From Mariniblastus sp. (lineage in GTDB: Bacteria > Planctomycetota > Planctomycetia > Pirellulales > Pirellulaceae), in assembly GCA_029251085.1 (NCBI GenBank), contig JAQXDZ010000066.1, positions 1 through 64,000 of the forward strand: 64,000 nt of DNA, in the 5' to 3' direction. Shown here in pieces: positions 28,406-36,949 of the stretch (its first letter is position 1; every line of letters starts with the position of its first letter). Below the pieces are notes generated by a model. That model was not told the origin of the DNA. It worked only from the letters and a program-made list of their open reading frames with translations, and did no database searches. The translations under genes were made by a program, and so were the position numbers.

Positions 28406-29380
28406 TCATTTCTTACGTAACACCAATACGGTCTGCCGGACATGATGACCGGGAAGGATTTCCGCTATCTCAAAAAACCGTCCCCAAACTTGTTGCAAAT
28501 AGTTATTCGAATGAAAGACCTGAGCTCGATAAGGACCGGACTGAGAAAACCGGTAAACCGTTCGAGTATCCGGAAGCGGACCCTGCAAGGCCTCGCGAAC
28601 CGATGGGTCGATTCGCAACATCGATTGAACAAGACGATTCTTTTCATTATCGACTTCTTCGCGAATTAAATCCCATGTGTCTTCATTATGGACAGTGATA
28701 TAAGCCAACCCATCGTCAGACATAATGCGACGCAATTCCGCTAACCAACATGTCTCAAACGTATCAATGTGGGTGAAGACGGAAAAAGCAGATATCACAT
28801 CGATTGACTTATCGGGAATCGGTAACGTTGGAATGCAATGATTAAAAATTGGTTTTACCGTATGCGGCAAATTCTCGTAGAGCCAGCGAATATGCCGGGC
28901 ATTTATGTCACTGCCCCAAATCTCAGGTATTTCGGTTTGCGCCGCATAATGGCGAATTAATCGTCCTGATGCACAACCAAAATCAAACACCGCCTTCGGC
29001 TTCAGCGAGTATTTATTTACATACGCCATGATTTTGAGGTAATCCTCAAAACCGCTCAACCAATAAACTCCATCAAATCCCGGCGAATAGCCTTCGCGAT
29101 CCTCAGCACACGGAATTGGGTAAGTATCCCGAGAAACATACTCGCCGATGTCTGTTGTCCCAATCAACGACTCAATCACGCTTAATCGATTGGCATTCTC
29201 AAGTTCAGATGCCTCCAACTCATTCGGCGAACCGGCATTTCCAAAAGGCTTGGTGTCTAACGTATTGCGGGAAATATCCTCTTCCCACGCTACAGGGCGA
29301 CTTCCCTGAAGCCTCATCGTAATTATTTTATTGATTTCTTCGGCAGAAATATTGTTCTTGGATTCTTTTGATTTCAGCAT
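28406..29380 (-). CDS. Class I SAM-dependent methyltransferase
   Basis: 324 residues, ATG 29380. Motif I VFDFGCASGRLIRHY lies near residue 137, with an acidic post-I residue in IWGSDINARHIRWL and motif III-like DVISAFSVFTHI. The first 130 residues are a divergent, polar N-terminal region. The closest resemblance is to small methyltransferases near glycan clusters, but the substrate is unknown. No signal peptide. Separate from the polysaccharide operon by the terminator and thioesterase gene. Confidence 0.82.
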   Translation of the reverse strand: MLKSKESKNNISAEEINKIITMRLQGSRPVAWEEDISRNTLDTKPFGNAGSPNELEASELENANRLSVIESLIGTTDIGEYVSRDTYPIPCAEDREGYSPGFDGVYWLSGFEDYLKIMAYVNKYSLKPKAVFDFGCASGRLIRHYAAQTEIPEIWGSDINARHIRWLYENLPHTVKPIFNHCIPTLPIPDKSIDVISAFSVFTHIDTFETCWLAELRRIMSDDGLAYITVHNEDTWDLIREEVDNEKNRLVQSMLRIDPSVREALQGPLPDTRTVYRFSQSGPYRAQVFHSNNYLQQVWGRFFEIAEILPGHHVRQTVLVLRKK

Positions 29381-29467
29381 TTCTAGACTGCCTTGGGGCT
29401 CACGCAGATGTGAAATTTTGCATAGTAAACAAAGAATCCTAGCTAATTAAATGAGAAAAATGCAACC

Positions 29468-29758
29468 TCAATCATCCATCGCCACAAAAGGATTGGGCAA
29501 TTGGCTCAAATCTTTTGGGGAATTTGAGCAAACCGTGCCTTCGGTGAAAGAACTTTGACCGGACTGGTCCTCAGATCCCAAAGGACATTCAATCGATTCT
29601 ACAGAAGTTGAATGCGACAGCTCGCCACGGCGAACTTCGACAGAATTTGGTGACCGGATGCCAATCCGAACCGAACCGGAATCCGCATTCAAGATCTCAA
29701 ACTCAATACGATCGTCGATAACCAAAGTCTCTTGTTTCTTTCGACTAAGTACAAGCAT
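29468..29758 (-). CDS. csrA: Carbon storage regulator CsrA with long C-terminal extension
   Basis: 96 residues; typical CsrA is about 60-70. Residues 1-48 are a clear CsrA: MLVLSRKKQETLVIDD, then VRIGIRSPNSVEVRRGEL, which keeps the RNA-contacting Leu/Arg positions, including the Arg equivalent to R44. CsrA dimers bind GGA motifs in mRNA leaders and alter translation or stability. The last 48 residues are polar and rich in Ser/Glu/Gln with no recognised fold. ATG 29758 has AGGAG nine bases upstream. No flagellar neighbours are present. Confidence 0.9.
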   Translation of the reverse strand: MLVLSRKKQETLVIDDRIEFEILNADSGSVRIGIRSPNSVEVRRGELSHSTSVESIECPLGSEDQSGQSSFTEGTVCSNSPKDLSQLPNPFVAMDD

Positions 29759-30187
29759 TACGTTGCTCCTCTTGGGGATTGAGTAAAAGCCACCCGAAGA
29801 TAGCCAAAAATTTGTGCCAATTGTCAGTCCGGAAAGTCAGGTAGATCTGACAGGGTTCTGAAAGAGAAACACCAGTTCTCTTCTCACCAGTTCATCCGGG
29901 TTACGGATAAGTATCGCAACACGCCCGACACGTTCGGTCACCCACCCAAACAAATTCTGAAAATCTGTCGTGGCTTCACCGGGGTCACCGCACGCCAGCC
30001 TCAAAATGCTAGCGGTTTGTATTAAACTTTGCGGGTTTTAAGGATAAGTCCGCCTCCGTTTGCGATCTCCGGTTGGGATGTATCGGTTTTACTGCGTGTG
30101 TGGTTCCGTTTGTTCCGATTGTCAGAATTGTACACCCCAATCAAAAGGGGCGAGTTTTGCCTGTTTGCGTTCCGAAATACGGTTTTC
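29759..30187. other. Divergent intergenic region between csrA and the first DUF11 gene
   Basis: 429 bases that should contain both promoters. A frame continues upstream of the DUF11 gene to 30029, but those 53 residues lack the pattern of the protein and lie before its signal peptide. No RNA gene, repeat or terminator was seen. Confidence 0.5.
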
Positions 30188-31099
30188 ATGTCACGCTTCA
30201 TCCTTTCAATCTTGTTTTCCATGCTCGCTGCGGGCCTCTGCGATCTGTCCAATGGGCAAGACGTGAGTCCGTCAAAAGGCGAGCCACCGGTTGAGAAAAA
30301 CCAGGTTACCGATCGGCCGAAAAACTCTTCCCAACCAACGACAATCACAAACGCCTTCACACGCTCAATGCCGCAGGATTCGACCAACGCTTCAGATATC
30401 GAGACCCGAGTCGAGGCGCCCAAGCCAACCGCTCGCGGGTATGCCCGAGCCTATTACGAACCGGATGCAACCTATTCCAACCCAGGTCTCAAGCCGTTGC
30501 TAAGCCCCTTTCCTCGAACGCGTTCACCCCTGCCCACCATTCCGTTTAGAAATGAGATCAGGCAGGAACGAACTAGCAACCGCAAATTCGAGTTTGGGAC
30601 CGTCATGACTTTTCCAGCGATCGCCGAAGAAGCATCTACGTCGAACACCCAATCAAAATTCAGCCTTGCTTCAACGCCTTTTAATCAACCTTTAGACGTT
30701 GTTGAAACGAGCGTGATTGAGATTTCCACCAGCGACCCGACTGTGCTCCTTCTCAATCAACCTAACCTTTTTGAAATCAAAGTCCGAAATCTCTCATCTC
30801 AAAACGCGACCAATATCATCGTTCAAATGAAAATATCCAAGAACCTGATGTTGACTGGATTCGACCGCTTGAGCTGGATCGATGAGGCGAAAAGAACTGT
30901 CTCTTGGAAAATCGACAGACTCGATAGTGAAACGGAAACTGTCATTCGTTTTCGAGCTCAATCCAACGCAATCGGTCGCGATACGCAACTGATCACGGCA
31001 GGAATGGAGAATCGATTTCAGGGGAAGTGTGAACTGGTGACTGAAGTAGTCACACCGATCGATGACAACACCTCTAGTAACGCCATTCGCAAAAACTAG
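30188..31099 (+). CDS. Secreted DUF11-domain protein
   Basis: About 303 residues from ATG 30188. The start was chosen because it begins a signal peptide (MSRFILSILFSMLAAGLC, then Asp-Leu-Ser-Asn-Gly-Gln). A low-complexity Pro/Ser/Thr stretch follows. Residues about 180-290 form one DUF11-like beta domain: VLLLNQPNLFEIKVRNLSS, ATNIIVQMKISKNL, then RTVSWKIDRL. DUF11 modules occur in bacterial surface and cell-wall proteins. No anchor is visible at the C-terminus. A larger protein of the same plan follows 54 bases after its stop. Confidence 0.78.
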   Translation: MSRFILSILFSMLAAGLCDLSNGQDVSPSKGEPPVEKNQVTDRPKNSSQPTTITNAFTRSMPQDSTNASDIETRVEAPKPTARGYARAYYEPDATYSNPGLKPLLSPFPRTRSPLPTIPFRNEIRQERTSNRKFEFGTVMTFPAIAEEASTSNTQSKFSLASTPFNQPLDVVETSVIEISTSDPTVLLLNQPNLFEIKVRNLSSQNATNIIVQMKISKNLMLTGFDRLSWIDEAKRTVSWKIDRLDSETETVIRFRAQSNAIGRDTQLITAGMENRFQGKCELVTEVVTPIDDNTSSNAIRKN

Positions 31100-31153
31100 T
31101 TGTATTAAAGAACTGAATTTCAATTCCATCTTACTGGAACTGTGGAAATTAAA

Positions 31154-32725
31154 ATGTCAATTTGGACGAAACCTTTTGCACTCACATTTGTCTCGGTCTG
31201 CCTTACCGTTGCCGGTGTTACTCCTAACAGTGCTTTTGCTCAGTCTCCCAATACGGCTGTCTTACTGACAGGTGCAACCGAATCCCTAACTCAGGAAGAT
31301 TCGGGCACGACGGCTAAGCTAATCAACATTGAGCCCGTTATTGATCTCCCAACGACTCCGGCACAACCACATCGAATCATCAATCAGCTTGCTAACTTCA
31401 ATGAAACAACCCAAACTGCCCCGACCGCGGTAAATCAGCCGACCCCTGCAGCCATCAAAAATTTACCAGCTAGACGACCACCGACCCAACCGATTGCTGC
31501 CCCGCAGCCAGCTCCGCTACCAATCAGTTCCAACACCGCGTTACCGACAGTCATTGTTCGCCCACCCGCCGAGGGGTTTTTCGAGGGAGACGGTGTTTCA
31601 GTTGACGTTGACCGGGTTGACCCAAATTTACCCAACGAGTTTGCGGTAAAACTTCGTGTCCCGCACTCCGTCAAGATCATTGAAGTCACCCCAATCCAAA
31701 ATGGTTCAGTAGCTCAGAACTACAAAATCCGATTAACTCAGAAACCCGATGGCCGGCACATTACGTCCGAGATAACACAATTACTTGAAAAGACGCCAGG
31801 CGAGTTGGTCTCCGGTCAAGTCAGCCAAGCCTCGCCAAAGCCGATTGAAACTCGTCCCGGTTTCCAGCGTAACCCATTTTTCAACACTCAGTCCCCAGCC
31901 CCAACCGAGCGAGTTGCAACTGAACGCATGGTAACCGATCGAGTGGCAAAACTTCCAGAAACAGTTCCACAACAGGAGTCAAAATTAGTTGAATCCTATT
32001 CCGTTCAATCTGCGGCCAAGCCGTCAGCAGTTGCGATTCAACGAGCACCCACGGAAGTCTTACCCGCTGCATCGGTTTTAACGAGCGAAAGTGCCGCCCT
32101 GCTAAATTCGTCAAAAACTGAATTGAATTTCACTCAATACGCAGCTCCCACGCTGGCCGAACCTGCACCCGCCGCAGTCACCAAAACAAATACGGTTCCG
32201 CCAATCGTTTCTTCCAGCCAAGCGAACTCAGCTGAACAAGCGATTTACAAAGCGACTTCCGGCCAAACAAAATCTTCTGAAATGCTCAAAGGGGTCGCGT
32301 TCACCTCTACTGATTCGTCAACACTCCAACAAGTTCCACTTCAAACGAAATTGGTCGGCCCAGAGACCATGGGGCTCAACGATGTCTGTGAATTCCACTT
32401 GGAACTCCACAACCCCAGCATTCGCACAGAAGAAAATCTAAGTATCCAAATCACCCTTCCGGTGGGGCTTGAATTCTCTTCCAATGGCGATGCTTCTAAC
32501 ATTGGCACACGAACTCAATCTTGGAATTTACCGATCCTCGCCGCCGGGGAAACGCAAAAGATCCAGTACTTGGTGAGATCAACCTCAGAGGGATCCAAGA
32601 CGCAGAAACTATGGATCAGCTCAAAGGGGAACGCTCCTCAAGCTCGCCAGCTCGATACTGTCGTAGATCTGCAATTTGAAACGGAAGACGCGCCCTTGCT
32701 TCCCTTTGAATCTGACATCCAATAG
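31154..32725 (+). CDS. Secreted DUF11-domain protein, longer paralogue
   Basis: About 523 residues from ATG 31154 (GGA seven bases upstream); GTG 31142 is an alternative. Signal peptide ends near SAFAQ. A Pro/Ala/Thr-rich stretch precedes a first beta module around PNEFAVKLRVPHSVKIIEV. After a long low-complexity linker comes a typical DUF11 module: GLNDVCEFHLELHNPSIR, LSIQITLPVGLEF, AAGETQKIQYLVRST. It repeats the plan of the upstream gene, pointing to a tandem duplication with divergence. Probably a surface or envelope structural protein. Confidence 0.78.
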   Translation: MSIWTKPFALTFVSVCLTVAGVTPNSAFAQSPNTAVLLTGATESLTQEDSGTTAKLINIEPVIDLPTTPAQPHRIINQLANFNETTQTAPTAVNQPTPAAIKNLPARRPPTQPIAAPQPAPLPISSNTALPTVIVRPPAEGFFEGDGVSVDVDRVDPNLPNEFAVKLRVPHSVKIIEVTPIQNGSVAQNYKIRLTQKPDGRHITSEITQLLEKTPGELVSGQVSQASPKPIETRPGFQRNPFFNTQSPAPTERVATERMVTDRVAKLPETVPQQESKLVESYSVQSAAKPSAVAIQRAPTEVLPAASVLTSESAALLNSSKTELNFTQYAAPTLAEPAPAAVTKTNTVPPIVSSSQANSAEQAIYKATSGQTKSSEMLKGVAFTSTDSSTLQQVPLQTKLVGPETMGLNDVCEFHLELHNPSIRTEENLSIQITLPVGLEFSSNGDASNIGTRTQSWNLPILAAGETQKIQYLVRSTSEGSKTQKLWISSKGNAPQARQLDTVVDLQFETEDAPLLPFESDIQ

Positions 32726-33005
32726 CAACCGCTTTCCCGAGCATGGTTACTGGCGGCGACAAAAATCGGTTATTCGTTGACCGATAAAGGCCGCAGCATT
32801 TCCGACGCCACTTGCTATAATCTGAATCGGTAATCTCAGTGGCGTGGAGGAACACCTCACGCTTTGTCAAACGAAGGCCAGCTTGACGGCTCAGGAGTTG
32901 ATCCTCGATTTCCGGGGTTGATCCTCTTAAATCATTGGCGACCGACAGTACTATCGTTACCTTTCCCACTCCGCCCCAACAACTCGCAACCTCTGTTGAT
33001 CAAAC

Positions 33006-36000
33006 GTGGACTCTCCGATTTCTTCTCTCGAAAAGCAATTACCATCGGCAATGCTGCGCGACCAGTTTCGGCTGCAACGTGAAATCCAACGGCACAAAAG
33101 TGCACAGGCCAACGGCAAAATCAATCAAGCAGCATTGGTAACATTGCAAGAAAAAATTGCCCACTCAATTGCGAAGCGGCGGGGCCGAGAAGAAAATTTA
33201 CCAGAAATCAAGATTGACCAAACGCTGCCTATTTTTGAGCGTCGCGATGAAATCATTGAAACCATTCAAAACAACCAAGTCGTAATCATAAGTGGCGAAA
33301 CGGGTAGCGGAAAATCGACACAACTGCCATTGATGTGTCTCCAAGCAGGTTTTGGAACTGGTGGGCTTATCGGGCACACGCAACCACGACGTATTGCAGC
33401 AAGAGGCGTTGCCTCAAGAATTGCCCATCAAATTAAGCGTCCTCTTGGTGAAGAGGTCGGGTTCAAGATTCGATTCGCAGATCAAACACAAGATCGAACC
33501 TACATAAAATTGATGACCGATGGAATTCTTTTAGCGGAAACGCAAAGTGATCGGTTTCTCGAACAGTACAGCTTGATCATTGTCGACGAAGCTCACGAAC
33601 GCTCACTTAACATTGATTTCCTGCTCGGGTATCTAAAGAAGATTCTCGCCCAACGAAAAGATCTTCGTCTAATCATTACCTCCGCAACCATCGACACCCA
33701 GCGATTCGCTGACCACTTCACTCAAACTGCAGATCACCCCGTGCCAATCATCTCGGTCGAGGGAAGGACATTCCCGGTCGAAATCCGTTATCAACCTCCG
33801 GAAGAAGTCAGTCAGATCGGTCAAGAGAAAACTGAAATCGAAGAGCATACGGTGCGTGTTTGTCGCGAACTAGCCGCACTCGATGATGGAGACATGCTGG
33901 TTTTTTTACCGACGGAAGGTGACATCCGTTCACTGAACAAAAAACTTCGAGCAGCTCGTCTCCCCGGGCGTCAAACTGAAATCCTGCCGCTCTACGCACG
34001 ACTCTCAACCGATCAGCAGAATCAAATCTTCCAGCCCGGAAAAAAGAGACGCATCGTGCTCGCGACGAACGTCGCGGAATCATCAATTACCGTGCCGCGA
34101 ATTCGCTATGTGATCGATTCTGGAACCGCGAGGATGAGCTTTTATGCCCCGCGAAGTAAAGTTCAGCGATTGCCGATCCAATCAGTATCGCAAGCCTCAG
34201 CTAACCAAAGGGCAGGGCGGTGCGGAAGAATTGGGCCAGGCATTTGTATCCGATTATATAGCGAAGAAGACTATGAATCTCGACCGCATTTCACCACTCC
34301 TGAAATCAGACGCACCAATCTTGCGTCTGTAATTCTTCAAACGCTCGCACTCAAACTTGGAAAGATCGACGAATTCCCATTCCTTGATCCGCCCCGCAGT
34401 GAAGCGATCCGCGATGGGTTTAAAACCCTATTCGAACTCGGAGCAGTCAATGAGAGGCGACAGCTAACGCCGCTCGGAAGATCTCTGGCCCGGATGCCCG
34501 TCGACCCCAGAATTGGACGGATGATCTTTGCGGCCGACGATGAAAATTGCTTAAGTGAGATCTTAATCATTGCCGCTGCACTAGAGATCCAAGACCCGCG
34601 CGTTCGCCCCCCGGAACGCCGCCAGGCAGCCGATACACAACACGAGAAATTTCGAAATGAAAAGAGTGACTTCCTTAGCCTCTTAAAGATCTGGGATTAT
34701 TTCCACCAACTCAAAGAAGATCTTTCCCGTGCGAAACTAAAACTAGCGTGTCAGCAAAACTTTCTGTCCTATTCGTTGATGCGGCAATGGCAGGACATCC
34801 ATCGCCAACTTCGATCGATGGCCGGCGACCAAAAACTGAAAACTCGCTCTCGCAAAGACGACTACAACGCAATCCATCGAAGTTTATTAGCCGGTCTACT
34901 TTCAGGTGTTGCCCTCGCCGGTGATCGTCACGAATACACAGGGGCTGGGAATATCAAATTCCATTTGTGGCCCGGTTCAGGGATTTTCGAATCCAAACCC
35001 CAATGGATCGTGGCCGCAGAAGTTGTTGAAACCTCTCGCCGATACGGGAGAACAATTGCAAAAATTTCTCCTGAGTGGATCGAACCCCTTGCGAAACATC
35101 TCGTCAAGCGGCGCTATTCAGACGCCCACTGGAGCAAAAAAAAGCAAACGGTTCTTGCCTCCGAACATGTCACCCTATTTGGACTGCCCATTGTCGCGGG
35201 GCGACTGACAAATTACACCAAAATTGATCCAGAACTGTCCCGAGATCTCTTTATCGAACGTGGGCTTGTGGGCAATGAATTTGAGGATTCCCCAAGTTTC
35301 TATGAACACAATCAATGGTTGCTTGAAGAAGTAAAATCCGAAGCTGCCAAGACGCGTGACCGTGACTTGATCGTCAACAGCGACGACATCGTAAATTTCT
35401 ATCAAGACAAATTACCCGAATTGATTGTCGACGGATTCAGCCTCCGACGATCGATTAAAGATTCACCAGAGCTCGATCAAATTTTGCGAATGACGCGGGC
35501 TGACTTGCTCCCCTCTTCTGAAATCGCCGATGTCGGTCAACAGTTTCCCGATCAAGTGCAGGTCGGGTCGATGCAAATCCCGATTGAATACCGGTTCTCA
35601 CCGGGCTCCAAAGATGACGGGGCCACAATTAAAGTGCCTCTCGAAGGAGTCGGCCAACTCGATGACGCCCAAACTGGATGGCTAATTCCGGGACTTCTAC
35701 AAACTCGAATAATTTCCCTGATTCGCAGTTTACCAAAATCGGTGCGGCGCAACCTCGTTCCTGCCCCCGACACCGCCAAACGGATCGCAAAAGACCTGGA
35801 CTTTGGACAGGGCATCTTTCTCAATGCTGTAGCACGAGAACTTTCTAAAATTGGCGGAATTCCAATTACTTCCGAGATGTTCAAAACGGACAAAATGGAA
35901 GACCACCTAAAAGTAAACATGCAGGTTCTTGACGAGGCAGGAGAGGTTGTAGCGGAAGGTCGATCCATCGCCGAAATTCGCGGACAACTCGGAGACGAAT

Positions 36001-36908
36001 TTAAAAGTAACATTGTTGAAATTGAAGACTCCAACTGGAATCGAGATGGGCTGCAAGAATGGTGCTGGGAGGATTTCCCAAAGGAAATCACCATCCAGCG
36101 GGGAGCGACACAGTTAGCCTCTTATCCAGCTATCTTGGATCAGAAAGACGGGGTGGGACTCCGACTAACTGATTCAACCAGTGCCAGTGAAAAAACCACG
36201 CGACAGGGACTGGTACGGCTATTCCGAATCACCAATAAAAAGTCGATCAAATCACAGGTAAATTACCTACCAGAATTAAACCGCCACGCCGTTCCGCTGT
36301 CGAAAATCATACCAGCGGGAGAATTAAACAATCAATTATCTGACTTGATCGCCAGAATCGCATTTGTTGACCGCAACAAGATCCCCAGATCGCGGGAGGA
36401 ATACGATGTGCTTCAATCTAACGCCGTCGAGCGAATTAGTATTGCCAGCCAAAGTGTTGCCAAGTGGCTACCGAAACTGGCAAATGCAGCCCAGGAACTA
36501 CACCTACAGTTGGAGAGTCTCTCCTCTCGGCACACCGGCACCCAACACGATATTTCATTACAGGTTAGCGAATTGAAATCTGGCTGTTTCCTTTCAGAAA
36601 CACCATGGTCCTGGCTTGAACAATACCCTCGTTATTTTGAAGCAATGAGTTATCGATTGGAAAAAATGGATGCTACAGCGACGGACAAAGACCGCGCGCT
36701 TACCGAGGAAATTAACCATCACTGGAACCGCTACTGCAGCGAAACCGCGCTGCATTTGAACCACGGTATCGTTGATCCAGAACTTGAAACCTACCGGTGG
36801 ATGATCGAAGAATTGAGAGTTTCTTTATTTGCTCAACCGCTTGGAACCATTGTAAAGATTTCGCCTCAGCGAATGGAAAAACAATGGAAACGCGTCAGAC
36901 ATGCCTGA
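33006..36908 (+). CDS. hrpA: ATP-dependent RNA helicase HrpA (DEAH box)
   Basis: 1300 residues, the same length as E. coli HrpA. The start is GTG 33006; the following MLRDQFRLQREIQRH aligns with the HrpA N-terminus. Motif I GETGSGKSTQLPLM lies near residue 96. Motif II is DEAHERSLNIDFLLGYL, motif III is SAT, and motif VI is QRAGRCGR. The helicase-associated and OB regions and a long C-terminal DUF3418-type domain follow. In E. coli, HrpA acts on mRNA and stalled ribosomes. Cytoplasmic. It stands alone, convergent with the next gene (42-base gap). Confidence 0.96.
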   Translation: MDSPISSLEKQLPSAMLRDQFRLQREIQRHKSAQANGKINQAALVTLQEKIAHSIAKRRGREENLPEIKIDQTLPIFERRDEIIETIQNNQVVIISGETGSGKSTQLPLMCLQAGFGTGGLIGHTQPRRIAARGVASRIAHQIKRPLGEEVGFKIRFADQTQDRTYIKLMTDGILLAETQSDRFLEQYSLIIVDEAHERSLNIDFLLGYLKKILAQRKDLRLIITSATIDTQRFADHFTQTADHPVPIISVEGRTFPVEIRYQPPEEVSQIGQEKTEIEEHTVRVCRELAALDDGDMLVFLPTEGDIRSLNKKLRAARLPGRQTEILPLYARLSTDQQNQIFQPGKKRRIVLATNVAESSITVPRIRYVIDSGTARMSFYAPRSKVQRLPIQSVSQASANQRAGRCGRIGPGICIRLYSEEDYESRPHFTTPEIRRTNLASVILQTLALKLGKIDEFPFLDPPRSEAIRDGFKTLFELGAVNERRQLTPLGRSLARMPVDPRIGRMIFAADDENCLSEILIIAAALEIQDPRVRPPERRQAADTQHEKFRNEKSDFLSLLKIWDYFHQLKEDLSRAKLKLACQQNFLSYSLMRQWQDIHRQLRSMAGDQKLKTRSRKDDYNAIHRSLLAGLLSGVALAGDRHEYTGAGNIKFHLWPGSGIFESKPQWIVAAEVVETSRRYGRTIAKISPEWIEPLAKHLVKRRYSDAHWSKKKQTVLASEHVTLFGLPIVAGRLTNYTKIDPELSRDLFIERGLVGNEFEDSPSFYEHNQWLLEEVKSEAAKTRDRDLIVNSDDIVNFYQDKLPELIVDGFSLRRSIKDSPELDQILRMTRADLLPSSEIADVGQQFPDQVQVGSMQIPIEYRFSPGSKDDGATIKVPLEGVGQLDDAQTGWLIPGLLQTRIISLIRSLPKSVRRNLVPAPDTAKRIAKDLDFGQGIFLNAVARELSKIGGIPITSEMFKTDKMEDHLKVNMQVLDEAGEVVAEGRSIAEIRGQLGDEFKSNIVEIEDSNWNRDGLQEWCWEDFPKEITIQRGATQLASYPAILDQKDGVGLRLTDSTSASEKTTRQGLVRLFRITNKKSIKSQVNYLPELNRHAVPLSKIIPAGELNNQLSDLIARIAFVDRNKIPRSREEYDVLQSNAVERISIASQSVAKWLPKLANAAQELHLQLESLSSRHTGTQHDISLQVSELKSGCFLSETPWSWLEQYPRYFEAMSYRLEKMDATATDKDRALTEEINHHWNRYCSETALHLNHGIVDPELETYRWMIEELRVSLFAQPLGTIVKISPQRMEKQWKRVRHA

Positions 36909-36949
36909 TCCAAGCGAATTCGTCAGGACAATTTACCTAGCAAGGGCTA

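Noticed and set aside
30029..30187. 53-residue upstream extension of the first DUF11 protein
   Set aside because: It would place the signal peptide in the interior; ATG 30188 begins the signal peptide directly.
35552..36094. 180-codon minus-strand frame opposite hrpA
   Set aside because: Antisense to a well-supported helicase gene, Ser/Arg-rich and without motifs.
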